DNA from: Crossaster papposus
Lineage: Eukaryota > Echinodermata > Asteroidea > Velatida > Solasteridae
Assembly: GCA_037893245.1 (NCBI GenBank)
Contig: JBAIAA010000882.1
Location: 1-64,000, forward strand
Reading direction: 5' to 3'
DNA length: 64,000 bases
The position numbers were made by a program, and so were the translations under genes. Position 1 is the first letter of the stretch; the number at the start of each line of letters is the position of its first letter. Below, piece by piece: positions 59,201 to 64,000 of the stretch. The notes below the pieces were generated by a model, which made no database searches, was not told where the DNA came from, and saw only the letters and a program-made list of their open reading frames with translations.

Positions 59201-62200
59201 GCCGGGATTATTTTAACATCGCCGAGCCGATGGGCGGGATTATTTTTAACGAAACTCGATCCGAGGCGTGTTCAGGCTGATAGTGCTGGGTAGTACACCC
59301 ACGCATTTCCGGTCTTGCGCACTGCTGACATACATTTCCGAACTTGAACTTGGCGTGTTTATGCGTCATCCGTTTTGAATTTGGGAAAATTTTTGCGTTT
59401 ATATACGTCATCCGGCGCGAACTGGTTAATATCATAGCATGTATCCAGGTAATGGAATTCTTTCTGTTTGATGTTATTTAGTGTTGATTTTAAGCATTTT
59501 TTATTTATTTTTGTGAATTTGTAGCTTTCCTGGAAATCCCAGTGATTACGGCAAGGTCTTTGGCTTGCGTCAAGAAGAGGTGAGTACACTAGCATGTGCA
59601 TGACCAAAGCCGGCCGGGCTGAAAAGCCGGCCGGGCTGAAAAGCCGGCCGGGCTGAAAAGCCGGCCGGGCTGAAAAGCCGGCCGGGCTGAAAAGCCGGCC
59701 GGGCTGTAAAGCCGGCCGGGCTGTAAAGCCGGCCGGGCTGTAAAGCCGGCCGGGCTGTAAAGCCGGCCGGGCTGTAAAGCCGGCCGGGCTGTAAAGCCGG
59801 CCGCGCTGTAAAGCCGGCCGCGCTGTAAAGCCGGCCGCGCTGTAAAGCCGGCCGCGCTGTAAAGCCGGCCGCGCTGTAAAGCCGGCCGCGCTGTAAAGCC
59901 GGCCGCGCTGTAAAGCCGGCCGCGCTGTAAAGCCGGCTAAGGTATAGCTGCGTTCTAACTGTATTCACTTTAATGTTATATTACTTTTTAATCGATAGTG
60001 TGACCCAGCTGGATGCCTGCAGGAGTTGTTCTTCAACTTGGCCATTGTCATGTGTGGCAAGCAGTTCTTCAACAACTTCATTGAAATATTCCTGCCGTGA
60101 GTTTAACCTTCTCTAAAAGCTTCTTTCCCATGTGCTGTATCCGTTGGAACTCCTTGTCTCGTGTTTCCCTTCATTCTATGATCTAAATATGCACAAAATT
60201 TGATGTTTTACTAAACCTATTGAAATCGACTGTAGGAAAAGGCAACTCTCGCAATCCGAGGATCACTTTTTTTTTATTTCTTCTTTTGGTTTGTAGACTG
60301 ATGAAGAATTTCTGGCGTTCCCGCTCCAGCCGTAAGGAACAGAAGGAAGGCAAGGGCTCCTACGATCAGTGGGAGAAAGACTTTGACCGGGCTGAGCTAG
60401 GACCTCGTGGTCTGTTCAAGGAATACCTGGAGATGGGTGAGTAGTCCCCGGAAAAAAATGAACTTATTGCACCCGACCTTTCTCACCAAAGTGAGTAAGT
60501 TTGCCAAAACAAGTGTGCGTGATTCTGAAGGATGCATTGTGTCAAGGTCTTAGGCTAATGTTGTGCAGACTCAAAACTAAAACCGACTCGAAATTGACTT
60601 TGGGTCGAGTCGGTTTGTTTTTTTCATTTCATTTGGTTAAGTTTTTTGCTTGCAATTTGCGGGTCAAGTCAGGTCGGTTTAGCCATCTTGTGAAAAACTT
60701 GAAATAAACCCCCCAAAATGTTATAAAATTATAAAATTCACAACATGCTATAATATGGCCGAGTCACTGTGCCTGTTACTGCATTCATACTGTAGCATCA
60801 ACCCACGTGCTATTGTAAAAGTAGTTTATGGTACGACTCAGTCTGTAACATGTAGACCCACTGGTAGGCGGTGTTAAAAGTGTTCCTCATTTACTGACAA
60901 ACAGTTTTCAAAAGATTCTCTGTTTTGTCCAATGATCACCCACAGCTGTCCAGTTTGGTTTTGTGACCATCTTCGTAGCTGCCTTCCCGTTGGCTCCGTT
61001 CTTTGCACTGGTCAACAACCTGATGGAGATTCGTCTGGATGCCTACAAGTTTGTGACGCAGCTGCGACGCCCGTACGCAGCCAGAGCTCAGGACATTGGT
61101 GAGTTGGCCAACGTCTAAATCAAGGGATATGGGTTCAGGAGGGCCTTTGCGATTGGTGGTCCATGGTGAATAGCCATGGTCCCAAAAAAGCTGTAGTGTG
61201 ATATTGTAGTGTGATTGTTGGCGGTGCAGTGGCGGATCATTGGAGAGAATGAACCCCTAACAGATTTGATGATATTTGTAATTGTTGATGTGCCTACTAA
61301 CTTTATTTTGTTACGAAATAATATGGAAGTAGTGGAATAAAAGTGTTAATAAGGAAACAAACTCAAAACTTCAAAGGCCTTTTTTCTCAATTTTATTTTT
61401 GCGACATGTTCATAAATGCAAATTTTAAACAGCCTTAACAAACAAACAGCATTGTAAAGAGAATTGTACCCTCTTTTCCAATACCTGAGAACCCTCTGCC
61501 CAGTTCCATCTAATCTTGCCTAAACCCCTCACAAATGTTCCTGCTCCGAGTCGGTGCCATTAGCTGCCATGTGTAAACTAATGGGATCTCTTATCTAATA
61601 TATAAGTAGTTTAATTGACAATATCTTGTTTCATTTAAGGTGCATGGTATGCTATTCTTCTTGCCGTTGGCAACTTTGCTGTCCTGTCTAATGTAAGTAT
61701 GTTACTTGTAGCAATAAAAATAGATACAAACAAAACTAAATATTGTACCATCTATGTGTATATCAGGCATGTGAGTAACTAACACTAACAAAGTGTTAAA
61801 ATGAAGCTAGGCCAAAAATAATAAGGAAAAGATATTTTCTTGTACCTTTGTACACAGAAAGTAAACCCCAAAAAGAGGAACATCAAAACCAAAACAAAGG
61901 AAATCAGCTAAAAAGCAAATTTCACATGCCTGGTATCTCTTAAAAAATTCAATACATTAAACCCCAAAACCTTTTAGACTCTTCCTGTATATCTGGCTAA
62001 ATCCAAAAGAGCATTAGATCTGATCCACCCATCTCTCCCATTATCCCACCGAGCATTAGATCTGATCAACCCATCTCTCCCGTTATCCCACCGAGCATTA
62101 GATTCAATCCATCCATCTCTCTCGTTGCCCCACTGAGCATGAGATTCAATCCATCCATCTCTCTCGTTATCCCACAGGCCTGCGTTATAGCTTTCACATC

Positions 62201-63745
62201 CTCCTTCATCCCCCGCGAGGTTTACAAGTACCAGTTTGACAAGTTGGATGGCTACGTAGACTGGACGCTGTCCAGTTTTAACACGTCCAACTTTGAGATG
62301 GATGCTATTCCCGCCAACAACACCTACCCAGAGGCAGCTGGACCCCTGTTTGGACAGGATGTCGGAATATGCAGGTATGTAACAAGCTGAGTTTCAGGGA
62401 GTGGTTCCATGTATCTATCTGTTCTCACTTTTCAACAGGGCAGATTAACCAGTTCGCACCGGGATTATTTTGACATTGACATGTTGATATCATCGTCGAG
62501 TCGTTGCTTGCCCCGTTAGATGAAAAAATGAAACGTTGTTTTGACAATTTTGGACAAATACAATAAATAACGGAGAAGTTTAAAAGATTGAGGCTGTTTT
62601 GAATTTTGACAGGATAGCAAATCGATGATTTTGCTGAATCGAGGATGGTTCCTAGCCAAAGGAGCTAGAGGGTTAGGGTTTAATGTTGTTTCCATGGTGG
62701 ACACAGGTACTGGACGTACCCCAAGATATTTACCATTTGTGAATCTTGTTTTGTTTTTGCAGGTATCGTGGATTCGTCATGGGGCCAAATCCTCCCTACG
62801 ATCTTAAACTGGAATACTGGAAGGTCTTTGCTATGCGACTTGTCATGGTGCTTGTCTATGAGGTAGGTTTATCTTTTTCTTTTTTTAAGGTGTTTATCTG
62901 TGCTTTCATGTTGAACTTTGGTTTCACAACCAGAAACATAAATTACACAAATAAAAAAAACAAATTTGTATACTTTTTTTTTCTTCCAAATCCCTCTCTC
63001 ACACCAATCTTTGTACCCCAGCACGTGATCTTCATTATCAAGTTTACCTTGGAATACATTGTGCCAGACATGCCGGACTTTGTCAAGAATGAGATTAAGA
63101 GGGAGAACTATCTAAACCAGCAGGCCCTGGAAGAGGCTACTAGGAATGACATGGTTGCCAAACGACGCAGCAAGGCACCAGACAGTGAGAAAGGTGCCTC
63201 CGCAAGGTAAGACGGTTTTTATAACTTGAATCGTAGATTGAGAAAGCCCTTCTCATTCAAAGAAGTGGCGTCAGGATACTACATTCTTTAAGTTCACTGC
63301 GAGGCCCAAAGACATAAAAACCTTTTGTTTGAAAAAAACAACGTGAAAAGTACGAAAGGTTCTCTTTTCACAGATTACAAAAAGTAACAAAGACCCTATT
63401 GTTTACTTTTCATGTTTTTCGTTCCAACCAAAGATTTTCCTGTCTTTAGGCCTCAGTCTTTTCTGTTTTCTGTTATTTGAGGCGACATTTTAAAGAAAGG
63501 TTACGAAAACTGCAATTGTATCTTGTAATAAAAACCAGTAAGAAGTTAACATCAAAGATAGATGATTAACTACCCTTTAGCAGCTAACGTTCTGGTAAAC
63601 TATTTTACTAGTTACAAAATAGTGAAATTGTAACTGAAGAATAACGGTTACAATAATTAATTCTCTTCTTATTTCTCTTCTTGGAAATATTTTACCTGTT
63701 CGCACCTTTTTTGCTTTCTTTGTGTTTCTTAGTGGTCACAAGTAA
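22848..63745 (+). CDS. ANO5-like: Anoctamin (TMEM16 family), ANO5/ANO6-like; multi-exon gene
   Basis: Common exons: 38187-38293, 39206-39394, 40869-40880, 43734-43832, 44149-44285, 44667-44721, 45085-45139, 45294-45406, 45919-45983, 46451-46585, 46859-47025, 47303-47385, 47665-47727, one of three 75-nt exons (49250, 49496, 49700), 57320-57484, 58311-58347, 58871-58982, 59525-59579, 59999-60096, 60297-60436, 60946-61098, 61640-61692, 62178-62374, 62763-62862, 63022-63206, then a short last exon (63733). From the start at 37082 the frame gives 906 residues; other starts give about 937-954. The order is dimerisation domain, ten membrane helices and a charged tail. All six Ca2+-site residues are seen (N619, E623, E669, E672, E701, D705 in the 906-residue form). 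Anoctamins are Ca2+-activated chloride channels or phospholipid scramblases. The block [15 protein letters not shown] and FYTEML read most like ANO5, but the paralogue is uncertain. Confidence 0.93.
24811..25460 (+). pseudogene. 5'-truncated CR1-like LINE: RT C-terminus and 3' UTR
   Basis: An open frame from 24811 to the stop at 25002 encodes a typical LINE RT tail: [18 protein letters not shown], then ISVRDST and [10 protein letters not shown] before the stop. The 3' UTR ends near 25455 with ttatgcgctttgatcatgtt and agcgcagtataaatg, a common LINE tail motif. A 340-bp element found inverted at 33890-34225 is nested in it. Confidence 0.65.
25033..25375 (+). repeat. 340-bp repeat with degenerate telomere-like core (forward copy)
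   Basis: Nearly identical, in inverse orientation, to 33890-34225. Ends include tctgtggagac and gtctccagaggg, roughly inverted. The centre holds ccctatatcataccctaacc and actaaccctaaccc motifs. Confidence 0.7.
25680..26460 (+). pseudogene. LINE 3' end with expanded poly-C
   Basis: Same family as 12121-12640 but on the + strand: RT tail remnant (ctacgccacaagtttcgctg, ataatctgcccg, then a stop after gccatccgttag), a 41-base poly-C (25959-25999), the gtccc...acacag block at 26200-26310, and a gggccccaatggaaaccat to ataaataaatcg end. Frames are broken. Confidence 0.65.
27496..27625 (+). CDS. ANO5-like: Anoctamin alternative first exon b
   Basis: ATG followed by 43 codons beginning [18 protein letters not shown], basic and serine-rich, ending KYNKNE and donor G plus gtaggt. 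It ends in phase 1. No acceptor-like tract precedes it, so it is read as a start exon. Confidence 0.5.
28190..28400 (+). promoter_or_regulatory. CpG-rich candidate promoter before first exon c
   Basis: The interval holds dense CG dinucleotides (ggtcggtcacgg, cggatccgcgg, tcgcgcagtcgac), in strong contrast to its AT-rich surroundings, and ends at the ATG of candidate exon c. It was called by base composition alone. Confidence 0.35.
28401..28488 (+). CDS. ANO5-like: Anoctamin alternative first exon c
   Basis: ATG opens [20 protein letters not shown] and then DRHGDLTIT, with a donor at 28489 (acag then gtacag). A second donor six bases later keeps the same phase. It ends in phase 1. The 200 bases upstream are the most GC- and CpG-rich non-coding DNA in the window, as expected for a promoter. 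Confidence 0.45.
29170..29245 (+). repeat. Compound poly-C tract
   Basis: A pure run of 23 C (29170-29192) followed by further C runs broken by single g, a and aac. Downstream DNA to 30400 shows no exon I can support. Confidence 0.8.
30402..30521. repeat. 120-bp foldback element
   Basis: Left arm tatactgggccc then ggttatcgttttttt and acatttggacacgatctg; the right arm is its inverse with one 10-base insertion (tatctatag) and few mismatches. The loop is about 12 bases (catctggcgact). The arms could form a long, nearly complete hairpin. Confidence 0.75.
30873..30944 (+). CDS. ANO5-like: Anoctamin optional shared 5' exon, 72 nt
   Basis: A polypyrimidine tract and tgtacag precede 24 codons in phase 1-1 ([12 protein letters not shown]...LPPKSEHI), followed by the consensus donor gtaggt. 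It would join exons a, b or c to 38187 without changing frame and can be skipped freely. It also carries an internal ATG two bases from its start. Confidence 0.55.
31134..31157. repeat. Perfect 24-bp palindrome
   Basis: aacgattgccgg followed directly by its exact reverse complement ccggcaatcgtt, with no loop. Isolated in AT-rich intron DNA. Confidence 0.9.
33009..33250 (+). repeat. TTAA-ended MITE, copy C (intact ends)
   Basis: 242 bp from TTAACCAGTTCGCGCC to ggcgcgaactggttaa. Both ends keep the TTAA and inverted CCAGTTCGCGCC. Interior landmarks are cacccacgcatttccggcct and cgtgtttatgcgtcatccg. Confidence 0.85.
33700..34935 (+). repeat. Direct repeats of a 190-bp segment
   Basis: The segment 33706-33890 (gaggacacttatatgaacta, then gtttta.aaattgatgtg, then ctgaattaatgttattatcg, then gcgggataaac) recurs at 34767-34935. 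A short partial copy sits at 34340-34360. The inverted 340-bp repeat lies between them. A twice-repeated aagatggccgccat occurs at 34459-34488. Confidence 0.6.
33890..34225 (-). repeat. 340-bp repeat with degenerate telomere-like core (inverted copy)
   Basis: Reverse complement of 25033-25375 with a few percent mismatches and small indels. Both copies lie in the 5' introns of the anoctamin gene, so one pre-mRNA could pair them. Confidence 0.7.
37082..37139 (+). CDS. ANO5-like: Anoctamin alternative first exon d
   Basis: ATG opens 19 codons, [19 protein letters not shown], highly charged, with the consensus donor G plus gtgagt and phase 1. No acceptor precedes it. It is the first-exon candidate nearest the common exons and gives the 906-residue isoform. 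Confidence 0.55.
38187..45983 (+). CDS. ANO5-like: Anoctamin N-terminal cytosolic / dimerisation-domain exons
   Basis: Nine exons (38187, 39206, 40869, 43734, 44149, 44667, 45085, 45294, 45919) encode the region before TM1. The exon at 39206 starts the conserved domain with [18 protein letters not shown]. The exon at 43734 carries the anoctamin signature [21 protein letters not shown]. The exon at 45294 carries [11 protein letters not shown], and 45919 gives [18 protein letters not shown], just before the membrane. The 39206 acceptor has an alternative AG nine bases downstream that would drop three residues. Confidence 0.9.
38415..38656 (+). repeat. TTAA-ended MITE, copy D (intact ends)
   Basis: 242 bp, very close to copy G at 59188 (shared gggcgggattatttttaacg and tacatttccgaacttgaact). 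It lies 120 bases after the donor of the anoctamin exon at 38187. Confidence 0.85.
39585..39900 (+). repeat. About 300-bp dispersed repeat, copy 2
   Basis: Same landmarks as the segment at 13690-14010. This copy has an internal tandem duplication of acagccataacttgtaaac-like units (39764-39825). It lies in an anoctamin intron. Confidence 0.55.
40869..40880 (+). CDS. ANO5-like: Anoctamin 12-nt microexon (SSKG)
   Basis: Twelve bases, tccagtaaaggc, lie between a long pyrimidine-rich tract ending ccaacag and a perfect donor gtaagt. Both ends are phase 0, so it adds Ser-Ser-Lys-Gly between the exons at 39206 and 43734 without frame change. It lies in the linker just before the conserved FVKLHAPW block. 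Confidence 0.5.
41040..41320 (+). repeat. Degenerate tandem repeat built on tgttggatt.agcagg
   Basis: Four to five imperfect units spaced about 55-65 bases carry gttggactctgttggatt-like text followed by tagcaggc. It lies 160 bases after the 12-nt microexon. Confidence 0.6.
41478..41565 (+). repeat. SINE-like 3' end with (gat/aat)n and atttatatagcgc motif
   Basis: A gat/aat microsatellite followed by gatttatatagcgcccgtcc and ctaggcactttact. This microsatellite plus TATATAGCGC plus GC.CTTTAC arrangement is common in dispersed repeats of marine animals. Confidence 0.5.
43250..43450 (-). repeat. LINE 3' end, diverged
   Basis: On the minus strand a gcagggccc block is followed by aaataaat-rich DNA and aggccaccctggttaaataa, a typical LINE tail. 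It is related to the end of 12121-12640. No coding part is readable. Confidence 0.4.
44381..44621 (+). repeat. TTAA-ended MITE, copy E
   Basis: 241 bp with decayed ends (ttaaccagtttgcgcc; ggcatgaactgttaa). It occupies most of the intron between exons 44149 and 44667 and ends 45 bases before the acceptor-linked exon. Confidence 0.8.
45598..45865 (+). repeat. Two adjacent pyrimidine minisatellites
   Basis: Units of ccccctaccttt (12 bp, about eight copies, to 45700) pass into units of tacttttttt-cccc (14 bp, about nine copies, to 45845). The array is purely C/T apart from one A per unit and ends about 55 bases before the acceptor of exon 45919. Confidence 0.85.
46158..46397 (-). repeat. TTAA-ended MITE, copy F (minus)
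   Basis: 240 bp, reverse orientation, ttaacagttcacgtcgg at the left and cgacgcgaactggttaa at the right. It ends about 50 bases before exon 46451, which holds TM1. Confidence 0.8.
46451..47727 (+). CDS. ANO5-like: Anoctamin TM1-TM2 and first intracellular loop exons
   Basis: Exons 46451-46585, 46859-47025, 47303-47385 and 47665-47727. The first holds TM1 ([20 protein letters not shown]). The second holds a cysteine-rich extracellular loop ([11 protein letters not shown], with disulfide partners expected) and the start of TM2 ([14 protein letters not shown]). The third ends TM2 with [17 protein letters not shown]. The fourth gives the loop ...[18 protein letters not shown], which runs directly into the alternative triplet. 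Confidence 0.92.
48748..48872 (+). repeat. (TGAC)n microsatellite
   Basis: About 31 uninterrupted tgac units, flanked by imperfect ones. It lies in the intron before the alternative exon triplet. The minus-strand frame through it encodes Ser-Gln-Ser-Val repeats and is not a gene. Confidence 0.95.
49250..49324 (+). CDS. ANO5-like: Anoctamin alternative exon 15A (first of three tandem copies)
   Basis: Seventy-five bases, phase 0-0, after tttttctag and before gtgaga. It encodes 25 residues beginning [15 protein letters not shown] and ending VFM. It corresponds to the end of intracellular loop 1 and the first half of TM3. Copies B and C have the same length, phase and donor. Confidence 0.88.
49496..49570 (+). 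CDS. ANO5-like: Anoctamin alternative exon 15B
   Basis: Seventy-five bases, phase 0-0, after tgattacag and before gtgaga. It encodes [15 protein letters not shown] through to IMFM. It lies 171 bases after copy A ends. Lengths, EPYVK core, RFPR motif and terminal FM-gtgaga are shared with A and C. Confidence 0.88.
49700..49774 (+). CDS. ANO5-like: Anoctamin alternative exon 15C
   Basis: Seventy-five bases, phase 0-0, after gacgccag and before gtgaga. It encodes [15 protein letters not shown] through to IVFM. It lies 129 bases after copy B ends and has one more arginine than A or B before TM3. Confidence 0.87.
50198..50266 (+). repeat. 69-base poly-T run
   Basis: Uninterrupted T at the 5' border of the LINE. 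It may be the tail of an older insertion on the minus strand or part of the LINE target site. Length may be inexact in any assembly. Confidence 0.9.
50267..54216 (+). mobile_element. Near full-length non-LTR retrotransposon (CR1/L2-like LINE)
   Basis: A short 5' UTR, one long ORF (50319-53864), a 350-base 3' UTR with AATAAA near 54183, and a closing (att)n tract at 54196-54216. It is in the same sense as the anoctamin gene, in the intron after the alternative triplet. Target-site duplications were not recognised. The element could be a recent insertion because its ORF is unbroken. Confidence 0.85.
50319..53864 (+). CDS. LINE polyprotein: signal/2A-like leader, APE endonuclease, reverse transcriptase
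   Basis: The ORF encodes 1181 residues from the first true ATG (context accATGg); an open frame extends three codons further up but begins with GTG. Residues 1-33 look like a signal peptide or membrane anchor ([20 protein letters not shown]). DISVNPGP at 106-113 is a 2A-like ribosome-skipping motif. The APE-type endonuclease spans about 223-440 with LNTRSL, TETW, YRPP, GDFN (about 371) and SDHF (about 435). The reverse transcriptase spans about 690-960 with [20 protein letters not shown] (about 806), [10 protein letters not shown] and the catalytic YADD (about 897). The C-terminus has the usual [10 protein letters not shown] and a final KTHLFKAAF. All catalytic motifs are intact. The clade is CR1/L2-like within the Jockey group by motif style. 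Confidence 0.9.
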   Translation: MAGAISARVRLLVFLHLVVIIHNSQRVQFFADAETVRNEYFVSSDQYMCLTNFVVPITPCHGVTLQLCRTGFNFSKVPLVKWSKHGQTTLVIPGHDPPHDITIFMDISVNPGPRIGCTSNDELHFMHTENSPSMSNTTRMYSRSHLFNIRKTCYHSIQPELFSILKANGIFRFRGSRAGHCNYKCRIPVYIGHRLDYVHNRLALGNRTPVLKHIVVNPADSSDDLFKLCCLNTRSLKNKTADFVSYAINSKADLFALTETWFTDIDVAHKVEATPPGFRLLDHPRKNRVGGGTALLFRDNFHVKKIAGDELDSFEFSEWSVGINSFKLRLVIIYRPPYSVSHPCTVNRFITEFADYLESIILSSEPILITGDFNIHVDISDDPNTKRFLTLLESMGLRQHVNKPTHEMGHILDLVITRKSDIVLNSTPTPHHLFSDHFSVICNLQQNKSSFPAKQIVYRDIKSIDINCLKSDLVSSRLCRDTPQGLEELTNCYNTTLAGTFNTHAPLKSKMVTTRPRLPWFNQEINSALRMRRRAEKKWRRTNMAADLSEYKLIRNKVTFLLNKARCNFYKDFIESNSSDQRKLFRASKKLLGHSNDVLFPPFKDKMTLANDMGSFFVKKISNIHAKLDDLEVSTSVGRTFSFTSETLSSGILFDSFIPLTESQVKQLVVNSSKGSCALDPMPTNLVGECLDVLLPVLTKIINSSLVSGTFPTDWKEALICPLLKKTNLDMKLENYRPISNLQFISKLTERAACDQLYCHMSKHSMFPVFQSSYRKHHSTETALIKVKNDLLMRMNSQHVILLILLDLSAAFDTVDHVILLKRLQSKFGVTGKALDWFSSYLSDRSQRVSIQGTLSDKFNINCGVPQGSCLGPFLFIVYASKLFDIIEHHLPDGHCYADDTQLYLSFRPDDISCQAAVTVMENCIRDIRQWMLHDRLLINDAKSEFLIIGSKQQLKKINISDIMIGDVKVFPTTCVRNLGSWFDSELTMNTHINKACSAAFFHLHNIKRISQFLTQDSLVKLIHAFVTSRLDYCNSLLYGLPKSQLAKLQRVQNAAARIVTNTPRFEHITPIIRQLHWLPVSYRINFKILLLTFKALHGLSPKYLQDLVSIRKVSSYQLRSGNNGIFLDYPSGKMLTTFGDRAFSVAAPKLWNALPFHIRSEQKLTSFKCNIKTHLFKAAF
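54217..55914. other. Intron DNA after the LINE, no gene supported
   Basis: Two overlapping open frames on opposite strands (55236-55613) reach about 100-125 codons, but neither shows motifs, splice context or composition bias that would support a gene. The interval is part of the 7.5-kb anoctamin intron. Confidence 0.45.
55915..56361. repeat. Mariner-like non-autonomous element, 447 bp
   Basis: TA-flanked ends: aagggtgagtcaaacacaag then ttccct at the left, and agggaacttctttttgactc then ccctg at the right. The inverted ends match over about 25 bases with few differences. No transposase frame. Confidence 0.55.
57320..59579 (+). CDS. ANO5-like: Anoctamin TM3-TM5 exons
   Basis: Exons 57320-57484, 58311-58347, 58871-58982 and 59525-59579. 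The first completes TM3 ([15 protein letters not shown]) and includes TM4 ([20 protein letters not shown]). The third includes [20 protein letters not shown], the TM5 signature shared by all anoctamins. The fourth begins the loop ahead of CDPAGCL. Frames join without breaks. Confidence 0.92.
57521..57845. repeat. MITE with long terminal inverted repeats, 325 bp
   Basis: Left end tgctgcggttcaagcgcgtc then gtgtttatcgtgttcacc; the right end is the inverse, with 22 bases (gcgtcgtgtttatcgtgttcac, split across the 20-base limit here) matching exactly. It begins 36 bases after the donor of anoctamin exon 57320. Confidence 0.75.
58140..58260 (+). repeat. Dispersed repeat also found at 16265-16350
   Basis: The landmarks ttgtctgcca, tagttggtcc and gctattgat.a.cagc occur in the same order in both places. 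Each lies about 60-70 bases before an exon (58311 and STK33 16416). Confidence 0.45.
58614..58670 (+). repeat. Dispersed repeat also found at 47536-47600
   Basis: aaagtaaccaaccaaaatac then tgttg.aaag.tcttacttg and gtaaagatattaatga are shared. Both are intronic in the anoctamin gene. Confidence 0.5.
59188..59429 (+). repeat. TTAA-ended MITE, copy G (intact ends)
   Basis: 242 bp with perfect outer ends, very close to copy D. It lies 95 bases before exon 59525. Confidence 0.85.
59609..59937 (+). repeat. 17-bp minisatellite, 19 copies in three variant blocks
   Basis: Exactly 19 full units of 17 bases (59609-59931) plus a partial gccggc. Units 1-5 are gccggccgggctgaaaa, units 6-11 are gccggccgggctgtaaa and units 12-19 are gccggccgcgctgtaaa. 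It is nearly perfect within blocks and lies 30 bases after the donor of exon 59525. Open frames through it are an artefact of 51-base periodicity. Confidence 0.95.
59999..61098 (+). CDS. ANO5-like: Anoctamin TM6-TM8 exons with complete Ca2+ site
   Basis: Exons 59999-60096, 60297-60436 and 60946-61098. TM6 gives [12 protein letters not shown] (N619, E623), TM7 gives FKEYLEMAVQFGF (E669, E672) and TM8 gives [12 protein letters not shown] (E701, D705). Spacings within pairs (4, 3 and 4) equal those of mouse TMEM16A N650/E654, E702/E705 and E734/D738. The protein should therefore bind Ca2+ in the membrane like active family members. Confidence 0.93.
60580..60617. repeat. Short hairpin
   Basis: aaaccgactcgaaa pairs with tgggtcgagtcggttt across about seven bases, with one mismatch. 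A diverged third copy of the arm follows at 60661-60680. Confidence 0.5.
61275..61530 (+). repeat. About 300-bp dispersed repeat, copy 3
   Basis: Same landmarks as the segments at 13690 and 39585, including gcgacatgttcataaatgca and a closing ctctgcccagttccat. It lies in an anoctamin intron. Confidence 0.55.
61640..63206 (+). CDS. ANO5-like: Anoctamin TM9-TM10 and C-terminal exons
   Basis: Exons 61640-61692, 62178-62374, 62763-62862 and 63022-63206. TM9 runs across the first two exons ([17 protein letters not shown] then [16 protein letters not shown]). An extracellular loop follows with two N-glycosylation sequons (NTS, NNT) and the conserved C.YRGF. TM10 spans the last two ([10 protein letters not shown] then [18 protein letters not shown]). 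The tail is basic and charged ([16 protein letters not shown]) and ends in phase 2. Confidence 0.92.
62008..62177 (+). repeat. Four 42-bp tandem units ending in a splice acceptor
   Basis: Units begin gagcattagat and contain tccatccatctctctcgttatcccac. The last unit's ccacag is the acceptor of exon 62178, so the array repeats the pyrimidine tract and near-acceptor sequence. Confidence 0.8.
62445..62480 (+). repeat. TTAA-ended MITE, copy H (left-end fragment)
   Basis: ttaaccagttcgcaccggga followed by ttattttgacat matches the left end of the family, then similarity stops. Downstream, 62600-62670 matches 43500-43570 over gatggttcctagccaaa. Confidence 0.6.
63733..63745 (+). CDS. ANO5-like: Anoctamin last coding exon (SGHK, stop)
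   Basis: After ttctttgtgtttcttag, tggtcacaagtaa continues the phase-2 frame as Ser-Gly-His-Lys-stop. The same bases hold a donor (caa then gtaagc), so a 9-nt microexon spliced to gttgtagat at the window edge (after aaacag, 63991) would give ...SGHKL-stop; skipping it would give ...ARL-stop. All three end within a few residues. Confidence 0.5.
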
Positions 63746-64000
63746 GCTTCAAATATTCACCCTGGTTGCACCAAGACCAAATCCTGTCATCTTGAGAATT
63801 TGTAGCTACTAGTATTATAATTTGTATACTCTTGGGGGAAAAAAACAGGGAAAAAAACCAACTTACTATTCAGGAATTTTTATCTGTATGTAATCCAGCT
63901 TTGATGACGGTGTCGGGGGTGTGGGATAACCGTAGGATATTTGTTGATATATGCAGTTATATTTATATTGCATGATTTGGTTTCTAAACAGGTTGTAGAT

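Noticed and set aside
59570..59968. 132-codon minus-strand ORF of Ala-Arg-Pro-Gly repeats
   Set aside because: It is the shadow of a 17-bp minisatellite, whose period times three keeps frames open.

Overview
The window is intron-rich animal nuclear DNA, AT-rich and crowded with dispersed repeats. Three protein-coding genes are read on the + strand: ribosomal protein S26 (4 coding exons, 2900-5079), serine/threonine kinase STK33 (10 coding exons, 12805-19454) and a large anoctamin/TMEM16 gene (about 22848-63745, more than 25 coding exons). The tip of a fourth gene, a signal-peptide exon on the - strand (846-939), runs off the left edge. Gene content, intron density, abundant non-LTR retrotransposons and MITE-like elements, and a LINE protein with a 2A-like motif fit a marine invertebrate, perhaps a deuterostome such as an echinoderm or hemichordate. 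That placement is inference, not proof.

Layout. 1-2900: repeats and the minus-strand exon. 2874-5265: RPS26 with a TOP-type start and a first coding exon that is only the ATG. 5.4-12.7 kb: no protein gene I can support; palindromes, MITE-like elements, a 1.33-kb inverted-repeat DNA element and a LINE 3' end. 12.7-21.2 kb: STK33 and its 3' flank. 21.5-22.0 kb: a decayed LINE. 22.8-37.1 kb: 5' region of the anoctamin gene, with four candidate alternative first coding exons (all ending in phase 1) and one optional shared exon. 38.2-63.7 kb: common anoctamin exons, including a 12-nt microexon and three tandem 75-nt exons that look mutually exclusive. 50.3-54.2 kb: a LINE with an intact 1181-residue endonuclease/reverse transcriptase ORF in the intron right after that exon triplet.

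The genes do not form a pathway. RPS26 is housekeeping, STK33 is a CAMK-group kinase and the anoctamin is a Ca2+-activated channel or lipid scramblase; all six acidic/Asn positions of its Ca2+ site are present. The most notable signal is the anoctamin exon triplet, which would give three versions of the loop-to-TM3 segment, together with four alternative N termini. The repeat landscape is also structured: a TTAA-ended 242-bp MITE family in eight copies, a 17-bp minisatellite in three ordered variant blocks, and several foldback elements.
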